A stretch of DNA of 64,000 bases, from assembly GCA_002256995.1 (NCBI GenBank), contig NCGX01000001.1, positions 62,001-126,000 of the forward strand, written 5' to 3'. Below, piece by piece: positions 16,880 to 25,657 of this stretch. The position numbers were made by a program, and so were the translations under genes. The notes below the pieces were generated by a model. It was given only the letters and a program-made list of their open reading frames with translations, had not been told where the DNA came from and made no database searches. Source of the stretch: Hydrogenophilales bacterium 16-64-40 (GTDB lineage: Bacteria; Pseudomonadota; Gammaproteobacteria; Burkholderiales; Thiobacillaceae). Every line of letters begins with the position of its first letter. The first letter of the stretch is position 1.

Positions 16880-16930
16880 AACCGGCAAATCGGTGCATCA
16901 GAAAACAACGAATTGAACTAAGGGAAAAAC

Positions 16931-19192
16931 ATGAAACGCAAACCAATCGCGCTTGCCTTGGCCAGCATCCTCGGCATGCCTTTCGCATGGGCAGAAAACC
17001 AGACGTTGCCGGAAATGACCGTCAGCCAGACTCGCTCGGCTGTTGTCGCTGACAATCCTTCGCCTTCCGCCGAAGTGACTCAGGACCAAATACGCGAAAT
17101 CAACGTCATCAACGTCGAAGATTCGCTCAAATACACGCCGAGTATTTTCATACGCAAACGTTATGTCGGCGACCGCAACGGCATCATCGCCAGCCGCACC
17201 GCAGGCAGTCTGCAAAGTGCGTGGTCGCTGGTTTACGCAGACGGCCTTCTGCTATCCAACCTGTTGGGCAACTCCTACAATTTTCCGCCACGCTGGAACA
17301 TCGTCGGCAGCGAGGAAATCGAGAACATCGAAGTTCTGTATGGGCCTTTCTCAGCCCTGCTGCCCGGCAACTCGGCGGGTGCCACCATTTTGATTACGAC
17401 GCACGAGCCGCAACAGTTCGAGGCCCACGCGCGCGTTCAGGGATGGAGCCAGAATTACAAGCATTACGGCACCGACGACACCTATCAAGGCCACCAGGAA
17501 CAGGTTGCACTGGGCGCGCGCGTCAACAATCTGAGCTGGTCCTTCCTGTTCAATCATCTGGACACGCATTCGCAGCCGACCAACTTTGCCACGGCGGCTG
17601 TCCCTGCATCCACCAGCGCCGCAGGCACGCCGGTCTCAGGCGGCGTTGGCTACACCAACCCCACCAATGTGCCCAGCATGATGTTCGGCGCCACCAGCCT
17701 GGACCACTCGGTGCAGGACACAGCCAAGATACGGCTGGCCTATGACTTCACGCCCGACACCCGCGCGGCGCTGACCTATGCGTTCTGGCAGAACGACAGT
17801 TTCAGCGATACCCAAACTTACTTGCGTAATGCATTGGGCCAACCGATCTGGAGTGGCTCCGTCAATATCGACAACCACAACTACACCGTCAGTACCCGCG
17901 CACTCGCGCCGTCGGACAGCAACACACAAAACCAGTTACTGGGTCTGAGCCTGGATAGCCGTCTGTCAGCCGATTGGGCGATTGAACTCAGTGCCTCGGA
18001 TTACAGCACGCTCAAAGACGTCTCCCGCACGCCGACGACCGCAGTCGCAGGAGGGCTTGGCCAGCCTGGGTCTGCAGGGGGTGCGGGCGACATTTCATTC
18101 GGCAACGACACCGGCTGGAAAACCTTCGATACCAGGGCCATCTGGAAACCGGGCCAGGGCAGGGCAAACCACACCGTCACGTTTGGATACCACTACGACC
18201 ATTACACCTACAGCAGCCTCAAATACAGCGCATCCAACTGGACAGACGACAGCAGCATCGGCGCATTACCCTCCGGCGCCACCATGGGGGATACCCGTAC
18301 CGATGCCGTATTCGCTCAGGATGCCTGGAAGCTCGATCCGCGCCTGACGCTGACGCTCGGTTGGCGAACCGAGCGCTGGCAGGCATTCAACGGCTTCATC
18401 AGCGGCTACGCGCCCATTGCCAGCCGCGATGATACCTACCATTCGCCCAAGGCCTCGCTCGCCTGGCAGGCAACAAGCGACTGGTTGATACGGGGTTCCG
18501 TTGCCCGCGCCTATCGCATGCCAACCGTCACTGAACTGTTCCAAACCGAAAAAATCGGTGCGGTCACGCAAATCAGTGATCCCAACTTGAATCCGGAAAA
18601 AATCCTGGCCACCGACCTCACTGCAGAGCATGCCATTAAGGGGGGTAACGTGCGCTTTTCACTGTTCGATCAGCATACCGATAACTTCCTCACCAGCCAG
18701 CTAGACCTGCTGACCAACGTCAACCGCGTCCAGAATATCGGCCGCACCCGCATCACCGGCGCCGAGGCGGTGTACGACGCCTCGGATTTCCTGATGCCCG
18801 GACTGGATTTCAATGGCAGCCTGACGTATACCGACTCGGAAATCCTTTCCGATCCGGGCAACCCGGCCATCGTCGGGAAAAAGGTGCCCCGCATTCCTGA
18901 CTGGCGCATTTCGGCCTTTGCCACCTATCACTTTGACGAGCACTGGACCGGCTCCCTTGGCTTGCTTTACAGCGGACTTCAGTTCGGCAGCCTGGTCAAC
19001 TCCGACACCAACCACTATGACACCGGAAGCCTGAGCAAATACACCACCGTCGATCTCAAACTCGGCTACCGTTTCTCGAAGCTGATTCGCGCCTCGTTCG
19101 GCATCGACAATCTGACCAATGACAACTATTTCATCGGCCCGCATCCCTTCCCGAATCGCTCCTACCAGGCCGAATTGCGTGTGGATTACTGA
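16931..19192 (+). CDS. TonB-dependent outer-membrane receptor
   Basis: A 753-residue receptor with signal peptide (ALALASILGMPFAWA), a TonB-box-like segment soon after (LPEMTVSQ), a plug domain (INVINVEDSLKYTPSIFIRKRYVGDRNG, read in parts; IENIEVLYGPFSALLPGNSAGATI) and a 22-strand-type barrel ending in a terminal aromatic-rich strand (FPNRSYQAELRVDY). The ligand cannot be deduced; iron-siderophore, copper-chelate or cobalamin are all possible. It is followed after 2 bp by its own tonB, then exbB and exbD. Confidence 0.92.
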   Translation: MKRKPIALALASILGMPFAWAENQTLPEMTVSQTRSAVVADNPSPSAEVTQDQIREINVINVEDSLKYTPSIFIRKRYVGDRNGIIASRTAGSLQSAWSLVYADGLLLSNLLGNSYNFPPRWNIVGSEEIENIEVLYGPFSALLPGNSAGATILITTHEPQQFEAHARVQGWSQNYKHYGTDDTYQGHQEQVALGARVNNLSWSFLFNHLDTHSQPTNFATAAVPASTSAAGTPVSGGVGYTNPTNVPSMMFGATSLDHSVQDTAKIRLAYDFTPDTRAALTYAFWQNDSFSDTQTYLRNALGQPIWSGSVNIDNHNYTVSTRALAPSDSNTQNQLLGLSLDSRLSADWAIELSASDYSTLKDVSRTPTTAVAGGLGQPGSAGGAGDISFGNDTGWKTFDTRAIWKPGQGRANHTVTFGYHYDHYTYSSLKYSASNWTDDSSIGALPSGATMGDTRTDAVFAQDAWKLDPRLTLTLGWRTERWQAFNGFISGYAPIASRDDTYHSPKASLAWQATSDWLIRGSVARAYRMPTVTELFQTEKIGAVTQISDPNLNPEKILATDLTAEHAIKGGNVRFSLFDQHTDNFLTSQLDLLTNVNRVQNIGRTRITGAEAVYDASDFLMPGLDFNGSLTYTDSEILSDPGNPAIVGKKVPRIPDWRISAFATYHFDEHWTGSLGLLYSGLQFGSLVNSDTNHYDTGSLSKYTTVDLKLGYRFSKLIRASFGIDNLTNDNYFIGPHPFPNRSYQAELRVDY

Positions 19193-19194
19193 AC

Positions 19195-19866
19195 ATGGGA
19201 AATGTGCAGCCGCCCGAGCGAAGGGTCCGCCTGGCGGGCTTTTCCGTCGTGCTCGTCGTGCACGGCGCGCTGCTCTATGGTCTATGGCATGCCCACATCT
19301 TGCCGCCGCCCACCGAGGCGGCGGCGTTGTTTGTCACCTTGCTGAAAGACCCGCCCAAACCCGCGCCGCCGAAGCCGGACCCACCCAAACCCAAGCCTCA
19401 ACCGGTCAAACTAACAAAACCCATTCCACCCCAGCCCCCACAGCAGTTGGTCGCCCAGGTGCCGGTAGAACTGCCTTCCGAGCCGGTCGCCACGCCCCCT
19501 CCACCCGCGCCGATCAGGATCGAGGCACCGGTTGAGCCGGCACCGCCAGCGCCGCCGCCCAAACCTACGGGCCCGGTCACGTTGAGCGGCGATCTGGCTA
19601 TTGCCTGTCCGCAACGTACACCGCCTGCCTATCCCGCTTTCTCGCGTCGCCTGGGTGAGGCGGGCAAGACAGTACTGCGGGTCGAACTGGATGAAACGGG
19701 GCAAGTTGACCGTGCCACCGTCACCACCAGTTCCGGCTATGCACGCCTCGATGAGGCAGCGTTATCAGCCGTCAAACACTGGCATTGCACCCCGGCCACA
19801 CGCGGCGGCATCGCCGTACGCGCGGTCGCGATTCAGCCTTTTAATTTTGTTCTTGAAGGACGATGA
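19195..19866 (+). CDS. tonB: TonB-family energy transducer
   Basis: The 223-residue protein has one N-terminal membrane anchor (LAGFSVVLVVHGALLYGLW), a long Pro-rich periplasm-spanning stretch with repeated PKP/PPP, and a C-terminal TonB domain (PAYPAFSRRLGEAGKTVLRVELDETG, read in parts, then ALSAVKHWHC). Two Cys residues in the C-terminal domain could form a disulfide. It lies 2 bp after the receptor, so it probably serves that receptor specifically. Confidence 0.9.
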   Translation: MGNVQPPERRVRLAGFSVVLVVHGALLYGLWHAHILPPPTEAAALFVTLLKDPPKPAPPKPDPPKPKPQPVKLTKPIPPQPPQQLVAQVPVELPSEPVATPPPPAPIRIEAPVEPAPPAPPPKPTGPVTLSGDLAIACPQRTPPAYPAFSRRLGEAGKTVLRVELDETGQVDRATVTTSSGYARLDEAALSAVKHWHCTPATRGGIAVRAVAIQPFNFVLEGR

Positions 19867-19867
19867 C

Positions 19868-20596
19868 ATGGAATCGAACATTGGCTTTGCCCATTTCCTG
19901 ACTCAAGCCGATGCGCTGGGAAAAACGGTGCTGTTTCTGCTGCTGGCGCTGTCGATTGCCAGCTGGTATCTGATCGTGACCAAGACGCTGGCCAATTACC
20001 TGGCCGGGCAGCGCGCCGAAGGGTTTCTAAAGCAGTTCTGGGCGGCGGATTCGTTGCAGCAAATTCGCACCGCGCTGCTCCAGCAACCGCGTGACCATGC
20101 ATTTGCTGAACTAGCGCATGACGCCCTGGAAGCTGCCAGCGACAGCGAAAAACACGGTATGCAAAGGCTGGCGGCGGCTGGCGGTCTGGGCGAGTTCCTC
20201 ACCCGGCTGCTGCGCAACGGGATCGACCAGGAAGCCGCGCGCGTTGAACACGGTCTCACCATTCTTGCATCAGCGGGATCCGCCGCCCCCTATATCGGCC
20301 TGTTCGGCACCGTTTGGGGAATCTATCACGCACTGGTCAACATTGGCCTGTCGGGACAGGGCACGTTGGACAAGGTGTCCGGCCCGGTGGGGGAAGCACT
20401 GATCATGACGGCGCTGGGTCTGGCTGTCGCCATCCCTGCGGTGCTGGCCTACAACGCCTTCAATCGCCGCAACCGCATGTGGCTCGCCAAGCTCGATGCC
20501 TTCGCACACGACCTGTATGCGGTCATTACCGTGGGTGAAAAGGCCAACAGTTCCGCCGGGGATGTGCGTCCCCTGCGTGCGAGCGCAAAGGAGTAA
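19868..20596 (+). CDS. exbB: ExbB/MotA-TolQ-type proton channel protein
   Basis: The 242-residue protein has three membrane segments: near residues 18-35 (TVLFLLLALSIASWYLIV), and two in the conserved C-terminal half (GSAAPYIGLFGTVWGIYHAL and ALIMTALGLAVAIPAVLAYN). It forms the proton-driven motor with ExbD that energises TonB. The ATG at 19868 lies one base after the tonB stop. Confidence 0.92.
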   Translation: MESNIGFAHFLTQADALGKTVLFLLLALSIASWYLIVTKTLANYLAGQRAEGFLKQFWAADSLQQIRTALLQQPRDHAFAELAHDALEAASDSEKHGMQRLAAAGGLGEFLTRLLRNGIDQEAARVEHGLTILASAGSAAPYIGLFGTVWGIYHALVNIGLSGQGTLDKVSGPVGEALIMTALGLAVAIPAVLAYNAFNRRNRMWLAKLDAFAHDLYAVITVGEKANSSAGDVRPLRASAKE

Positions 20597-20599
20597 GCC

Positions 20600-21022
20600 A
20601 TGGCCATGGGAAGCTTAGATCCGCGGCGCCATCAGGGCCCAATGGCGGATATCAATGTCGTGCCACTGGTGGATGTGATGCTGGTTTTGCTGGTGATCTT
20701 CATCATCACCACGCCACTGCTCACCAATGCGGTCAAGATCGACCTGCCCAAGGCAAGCAGTGCGCCCAACATCACTCAGCCCGAACATATCGAATTCGGC
20801 ATCCGCGAAAACGGCGACCTCTACTGGAACGGCGAGAAGCTCACGCTGGAGCAGCTCGGTCCGCGCTTCGCAGCCGCTGCAAAAATACAGCCGCAGCCGG
20901 AACTGCACATCCGCGCCGACCGGCATGCCGAATATGAACCGGTTGCAAAAGTCATGTCGCTGGCGGCACAGGCCGGTCTCACCCGCATCGGGTTTGTGAC
21001 CGACCCGTCCATTCAGCAATAG
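20600..21022 (+). CDS. exbD: ExbD/TolR-type biopolymer transport protein
   Basis: The 140-residue protein has a short N-terminal cytoplasmic part, one membrane helix with the essential Asp (ADINVVPLVDVMLVLLVIFI) and a periplasmic C-terminal domain. It works with ExbB to convert proton flow into TonB movement. It starts 3 bp after exbB and ends the six-gene island. Confidence 0.92.
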   Translation: MAMGSLDPRRHQGPMADINVVPLVDVMLVLLVIFIITTPLLTNAVKIDLPKASSAPNITQPEHIEFGIRENGDLYWNGEKLTLEQLGPRFAAAAKIQPQPELHIRADRHAEYEPVAKVMSLAAQAGLTRIGFVTDPSIQQ

Positions 21023-21542
21023 AAACGTCAGAGCACCATGCGTGGAAACAGGCGGCTCGTATTCATCTTTCAATGCAAGATGGTAGTTCTCGCTGTAAAT
21101 TTCCTACGCAAGAAACCGGAGACGGCCATACGATATTTGGCGATCGAGGCAGGTGAGCCCTTTGGAATTGCAGGGATAACATAAGCGTAAGAAAAATACA
21201 GTGAGCGGCAAGTAGTGTGTCTCTTTGTGGACAGACAACTAGCAGGCCATGACCGACTGCTTGGTCGGGTCCTGCCGTCTGAACTAAGGAAAGCGGTCGT
21301 TCAGGTGCGAGAGGCGAGCCAACGACTGGTCTTGCGAGTACAGCGGTCACGTTCAATCGAAAGGCCGTTGTCGCCTTTGGCCGAACACCAGACGGCGCGA
21401 TGGCCTCTCTAACGGTCCACTGTGGGAGGAAGTACCACAGATCAATCCGCTACCTACCCTGACAATACGCAGCCCCTCCACACAATGCCGCCCAGGCCAC
21501 CGTGCTGCTATGCTCGGTCTCATTACCGGCCGCCTTCGTTTC
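21023..21542. other. Gene-free region, right border of the TonB island
   Basis: This 520-bp stretch has no credible gene. It holds the right arm of the island-flanking inverted repeat (21375-21395) and a hairpin CTGTGG (21420-21425) / CCACAG (21435-21440). Its last part (about 21497-21530) loosely resembles the 3' end of the permease gene near 10445-10475, possibly a remnant of an original permease-ATPase junction; the resemblance is gapped and weak. Confidence 0.45.
21375..21395 (-). repeat. Right arm of inverted repeat flanking the TonB island
   Basis: CTTTGGCCGAACA-CC-AGACGG is the inverted partner of 14867-14887, with 19 of 21 positions matching. It lies about 350 bp after exbD. Confidence 0.55.
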
Positions 21543-22295
21543 ATGGAATCCATTGCTCCCAGACTGGCCGCAACTCAGCTCACGCTGCGAACCGGCACCC
21601 GCACACTGGTCGAATCGCTCGACCTCGCGCTCGAACCCGGTGAGGTGCTCGGCATCCTCGGCGCCAACGGTGCGGGCAAGTCGACGCTGCTGACCATACT
21701 GGCGGGGCTTGCCACGCCGGCGCATGGCCAGGTCACGCTCGATGGCCAGCCGCTCGCCACGCTGCCTCCGCTCACCCGTGCGCAGCACATCGGCCTGTTG
21801 CCGCAGGGCGACGAAGGCGGATTTTTCGGCAGCGTCGCCGATTTCATCGCGCTTGGGCGCTATCCCTTCGAACACAGGCCGGGCGACCTGGCGCCGCATC
21901 TGACGACCTGGGAACTCACCGAACTCGCCCGCCGCCCGCTCGACACGCTGTCGGGCGGCGAGCGCCAGCGCGCGCGGCTGGCGCAGCTGGCGGTGCAGGC
22001 GCCGCGCATCGCCCTGCTCGACGAGCCGCTGACGCATCTCGATCCCGCGCATCAGGCCCGGCTGCTGGCCTGGGCGCGCGGCGAGGCGGACGCCGGCCGC
22101 AGCGTGGTGCTGACCCTGCACGACCCCAACTGGGCGGCCTGCCACTGCGACCGCCTGCTGTTTCTGCACGGCGACGGACGCTGGCAGTCGGGCACGCCGG
22201 CCGATCTGCTCACCCCGGACTCGCTGGAAGCCCTCTACGGCCCCGGCACGGCGACGCTGTGGCGGCAGAAGGACTGGCAAAGTCTGTCGACATAG
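21543..22295 (+). CDS. BtuD/FecE-type ABC transporter ATP-binding protein
   Basis: The 250-residue ATPase shows Walker A GANGAGKST (40-48), Q-loop LLPQGDE, signature LSGGERQR, Walker B IALLDEPLTHLD and the H-loop LTLHDPNW. It is of the type that energises cobalamin/siderophore permeases and is the likely partner of the permease at 9554-10480. An ATG at 21510 would add 11 residues; neither start has a clear ribosome-binding site, and 21543 fits family length better. pcnB follows downstream. Confidence 0.85.
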   Translation: MESIAPRLAATQLTLRTGTRTLVESLDLALEPGEVLGILGANGAGKSTLLTILAGLATPAHGQVTLDGQPLATLPPLTRAQHIGLLPQGDEGGFFGSVADFIALGRYPFEHRPGDLAPHLTTWELTELARRPLDTLSGGERQRARLAQLAVQAPRIALLDEPLTHLDPAHQARLLAWARGEADAGRSVVLTLHDPNWAACHCDRLLFLHGDGRWQSGTPADLLTPDSLEALYGPGTATLWRQKDWQSLST

Positions 22296-22318
22296 GCGCC
22301 AGGCCCAGCCTGTATAAT
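22287..22318 (+). promoter_or_regulatory. Possible promoter of pcnB
   Basis: TATAAT at 22313-22318 lies 40 bp before the pcnB start, with TCGACA at 22287-22292 as a candidate -35. The 20-bp spacing is long, so this is tentative. Confidence 0.35.
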
Positions 22319-22357
22319 CGCGATCTGTTTTTACAATCACTCGCCATCGCGCACCTC

Positions 22358-23713
22358 ATGATTCGTCGCTTCATCAACAAAGTATTTGGCCGCAAGTCGC
22401 GCGCCTCCAGTTCCGGCGCCAAGATCCTGTCTCAGGGCGCGCACGGCATCCGCCGCGACCAGATCGACGACTGCGCGCTGAAAACCTGCGAGACGCTGGC
22501 ACAGGCGGGATACAAGGGCTACCTGGTCGGCGGTGCGGTGCGTGACCTGCTGCTGGGCAAGACACCCAAGGATTTCGACGTCGCCACCGACGCCACGCCG
22601 GAAGAAGTGCGGCGGCTGTTCCGCCGTTCGCGCATCATCGGTCGGCGCTTCCAGATCGTGCATGTGATGTGCGGCCGCGTCACCATCGAGGTCACCACCT
22701 TCCGCTCCAACGACCAGAAGGAAACCGAGGACGACAACGAGCGTCCCACCGACGAGCATGGGCGGCTGCTGTCCGACAACGTGTTCGGCAACATGGCGGA
22801 CGACGCCGCGCGCCGCGACTTCACCATCAACGCGCTGTATTACGACCCCTTGAGCGAGGAAGTGCACGACTACTTCGGCGGCGTGGCCGACTGCAAGAAG
22901 CGCGTGCTGCGCATGATCGGCGACCCCGAGACGCGCTTCCGCGAAGACCCGGTGCGCATGCTGCGCGCCGCGCGCTTTGCCGCCAAGCTCGACTTCCACA
23001 TCGACCCCGACACCCGCCGCCCGGTCGCCACCCTGGCACCGCTATTGGCCAACATTCCGCGTGCGCGCATCTTCGACGAGGCGCTGAAGCTGCTGATGTC
23101 CGGCCATGCACTGCGCGGCGTGCACCAGCTGCGCGCCGAAGGCCTACACCACGGCATGCTGCCGCTGCTCGACACCATCCTCGACGACTCCACCGGCGAG
23201 CGCTTCATCACCGCCGCGCTCAAAACCACCGACGCCCGCATCGCGCAGGACAAGCCGGCCTCGCCGGCCTTCCTGTTCGGCACCCTGCTGTGGCCGCAGG
23301 TGCTGCAGCGCTGGCGCGAACTCGAAGCCGCCGGCGAGAAGCCGCAGCCCGCCTTGTTCATCGCGATGGACGAGGTGCTCGACGCCCAGCGCGGCCAGCT
23401 CGCGATCCCGCGCCGCTACGACGGCATGATCAAGGAAATCTGGGGGCTGCAGCCGCGCTTCGACCAGCGCGGCGGACAACGCCCATACCGCCTGCTGGAG
23501 CATCCGCGCTTCCGCGCCGCCTACGACTTTTTGCTGCTGCGCGCCGAATCCGGCGAGGTCGATGCCGAACTCGGCGTATGGTGGACCCGCTTCCAGGACG
23601 TCGACGACGACAAACGTGCCGCCATGCTGCTGGCCGACAGCGCGCCCAAGCCGCGCCGCAAGCGCAAGCGCAAAAAACCAGGTGAAGCCGCCGGCGAGAC
23701 GCCGCCCGCATGA
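22358..23713 (+). CDS. pcnB: Poly(A) polymerase I
   Basis: The 451-residue protein adds poly(A) tails that promote RNA decay. It has the nucleotidyltransferase core YLVGGAVRDLLLGKTPKDFDVATDA (read in parts; catalytic acidic pair in DFDVAT), RRFQIVHV, RDFTINALYY and PVRMLRAARFAAKLDF. The basic C-terminal tail (KPRRKRKRKK) and overall length favour PcnB over a CCA-adding enzyme. The ATG at 22358 was chosen because upstream sequence belongs to the ATPase gene and promoter. Confidence 0.92.
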   Translation: MIRRFINKVFGRKSRASSSGAKILSQGAHGIRRDQIDDCALKTCETLAQAGYKGYLVGGAVRDLLLGKTPKDFDVATDATPEEVRRLFRRSRIIGRRFQIVHVMCGRVTIEVTTFRSNDQKETEDDNERPTDEHGRLLSDNVFGNMADDAARRDFTINALYYDPLSEEVHDYFGGVADCKKRVLRMIGDPETRFREDPVRMLRAARFAAKLDFHIDPDTRRPVATLAPLLANIPRARIFDEALKLLMSGHALRGVHQLRAEGLHHGMLPLLDTILDDSTGERFITAALKTTDARIAQDKPASPAFLFGTLLWPQVLQRWRELEAAGEKPQPALFIAMDEVLDAQRGQLAIPRRYDGMIKEIWGLQPRFDQRGGQRPYRLLEHPRFRAAYDFLLLRAESGEVDAELGVWWTRFQDVDDDKRAAMLLADSAPKPRRKRKRKKPGEAAGETPPA

Positions 23714-23727
23714 AGGTGCCTGCATGA
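23710..23727 (+). other. Five-codon ORF bridging pcnB and folK
   Basis: ATG at 23710 overlaps the pcnB stop (ATGA); after MKVPA the frame stops at 23725-23727, overlapping the folK ATG at 23724 (ATGA). It could let terminating ribosomes step into folK. It could also be chance. Confidence 0.3.
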
Positions 23728-24230
23728 CAATCCTGGCCACCATCGGGCTGGGCGCCAACCTCAACGACCCGGCGGAGCAGGTGGAATACGCGCTGGCCGA
23801 ACTCGACCGCCTGCCCGGCACCCGGCTGCTTGCCCGCTCCAGCCTGTACGCCTCGGCACCGGTGGGCTACGTCGACCAGCCCGACTTCATCAATGCGGTG
23901 GCGCAGGTCGAAACCGACCTCGCGCCGCGCGCGCTGCTGGTCGCGCTGCTGGACATCGAACACCGCCATGGCCGCGAGCGCAGCTTCCGCAACGCGCCGC
24001 GCACGCTCGACCTCGACCTCCTGCTGTACGGCGACGCGCATTTCCACGAAGAAGGGCTGACGCTGCCGCACCCGCGCATGCATGAGCGCGGCTTCGTGCT
24101 GCTGCCGCTGCTGGAAATCGCCCCCGATGCGACGATCCCCGGTCGTGGCCGCGCCGCCGACTGGCTTGCAGGCTGCGCCGACCAGAATATCGCTGTCCTC
24201 CCGCCGCCTGCTGCCGCTGCCAACGCATGA
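23724..24230 (+). CDS. folK: 2-amino-4-hydroxy-6-hydroxymethyldihydropteridine pyrophosphokinase
   Basis: The 168-residue enzyme transfers pyrophosphate from ATP to hydroxymethyldihydropterin in folate synthesis. Landmarks: GLGANLNDP, SSLYASAPVGYVDQPDFINAV (read in parts), ERSFRNAPRTLDLDLLLYG and LPHPRMHERGFVLLPLLEI. Its stop overlaps the deoxynucleoside kinase start (ATGA). Confidence 0.93.
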   Translation: MTILATIGLGANLNDPAEQVEYALAELDRLPGTRLLARSSLYASAPVGYVDQPDFINAVAQVETDLAPRALLVALLDIEHRHGRERSFRNAPRTLDLDLLLYGDAHFHEEGLTLPHPRMHERGFVLLPLLEIAPDATIPGRGRAADWLAGCADQNIAVLPPPAAAANA

Positions 24231-24868
24231 GTCTTTCCCGTTTCCGCTACATCGTCGTCGAAGGCCCGATCGGCGCCGGCAAGACCAGCCTCACCCACAA
24301 GCTGGCCGAGCACCTGAGCGCCGACACCCTGCTGGAGAACGCCGGCGACAATCCCTTCCTGCCGCGCTTCTATCAGGAGCCCAAACGCTACGCGCTGCCG
24401 ACGCAGCTGCATTTCCTGTTCGACCGCGCGCGCCAGCTGCGCGACCTGGCGCAGGGCGACCTGTTCCGTGCCGGCACCGTGTCGGATTTCCTGATCGACA
24501 AGGACATGCTGTTCGCCCGCATGAACCTGGACGACGACGAGTTCGAGCTGTATCAGAAGGTCTACGCCGACCTCGCCCCGCAGGCGCCGACGCCCGACCT
24601 GGTGATCTACCTGCAGGCCCCGATCGACGCCCTGCAGGAACGCGTCAAGCGTCGCGGCGTGGACTTCGAGCGCAGCATGGATGCGGGCTACCTGCAGCGG
24701 CTGGCCAACAGCTACAGCGAGTTCTTCCATCGCTACGAGGCCGCGCCGCTACTCATCGTCAACACCGGCAACCTCAATTTCGCCGAGAGCGAAGCTGACT
24801 TCGAGTTGCTGCTGGAACGCATGAGCAAGATGCGCGGCCCGCGCGAATTCTTCAACCGCGCGGCGTAG
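24227..24868 (+). CDS. Deoxynucleoside kinase
   Basis: The 213-residue protein has a P-loop VVEGPIGAGKTSL and the deoxyguanosine/deoxyadenosine kinase pattern: LPTQLHFLFDRARQL, LIDKDMLFARMNL, LVIYLQAPIDALQERVKRRG (read in parts) and a lid region around RRGVDFERSM. It phosphorylates a deoxynucleoside for salvage; which base is not decidable here. It lies between folK and panB with a 4-bp overlap upstream and no gap downstream. Confidence 0.85.
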   Translation: MSLSRFRYIVVEGPIGAGKTSLTHKLAEHLSADTLLENAGDNPFLPRFYQEPKRYALPTQLHFLFDRARQLRDLAQGDLFRAGTVSDFLIDKDMLFARMNLDDDEFELYQKVYADLAPQAPTPDLVIYLQAPIDALQERVKRRGVDFERSMDAGYLQRLANSYSEFFHRYEAAPLLIVNTGNLNFAESEADFELLLERMSKMRGPREFFNRAA

Positions 24869-25657
24869 ATGGCGATCACCCTGTCCACCCTCAAGGCGAT
24901 GCGCGAACGCGGCGACAAGATCGCCGTGCTCACCTGCTACGACGCCAGCTTCGCGCGCGCGCTCGATGCCGCAGGCGTCGACATGCTGCTGGTCGGCGAT
25001 TCGCTCGGCATGGTGATCCAGGGGCACGCCTCGACCCTGCCGGTGAAGCTCGCCGAAATGGCGTACCACACGCGCTGTGTGGCCGCTGGCACCGAGCGCG
25101 CCTTCATCATCGCCGACCTGCCCTTCGGCAGCTACCAGCCCTCGCCCGAGCGCGCGTTTGCCGCCGCTGCGCGGCTGATGGCGGCGGGCGCGCACATGGT
25201 CAAGCTCGAAGGCGGCGCGGTCATGGTCGACACCGTGACCTTCCTCACCCAGCGCGGCATCCCGGTGTGCGCGCACCTGGGTCTCTTGCCGCAGTCGGTG
25301 AACCAGCTCGGCGGCTACCGGGTGCAGGGGCGCGAGGACGCCGCCGCCGCGCAACTGATCGCCGACGCGCGCGCGCTGGAAGCCGCCGGCGCCGGCCTCA
25401 TGGTGCTGGAAATGGTGCCGACCGCGCTGGCGCAGGCCGTCACCGCGGCGCTCACGATCCCGACCATCGGCATCGGCGCCGGCGCCGACTGCTCCGGTCA
25501 GGTGCTGGTGCTGTACGACATGCTGGGCTTGTACCCGCGTGCGCCGAAATTCTCGAAAAACTTCCTCGAAGGCCGCGACAGCATCGAGGCCGCCGCGCGC
25601 GCCTACGTTGCGGCGGTGAAGGACGGCAGCTTCCCGGCCGCCGAACATACGTTCTGA
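24869..25657 (+). CDS. panB: 3-methyl-2-oxobutanoate hydroxymethyltransferase
   Basis: The 262-residue enzyme makes ketopantoate, the first step of pantothenate synthesis. Motifs: [29 protein letters not shown] (read in parts), [23 protein letters not shown] and [20 protein letters not shown] (read in parts). The start follows directly on the previous stop, and the stop shares one base with the panC start. Confidence 0.95.
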   Translation: MAITLSTLKAMRERGDKIAVLTCYDASFARALDAAGVDMLLVGDSLGMVIQGHASTLPVKLAEMAYHTRCVAAGTERAFIIADLPFGSYQPSPERAFAAAARLMAAGAHMVKLEGGAVMVDTVTFLTQRGIPVCAHLGLLPQSVNQLGGYRVQGREDAAAAQLIADARALEAAGAGLMVLEMVPTALAQAVTAALTIPTIGIGAGADCSGQVLVLYDMLGLYPRAPKFSKNFLEGRDSIEAAARAYVAAVKDGSFPAAEHTF

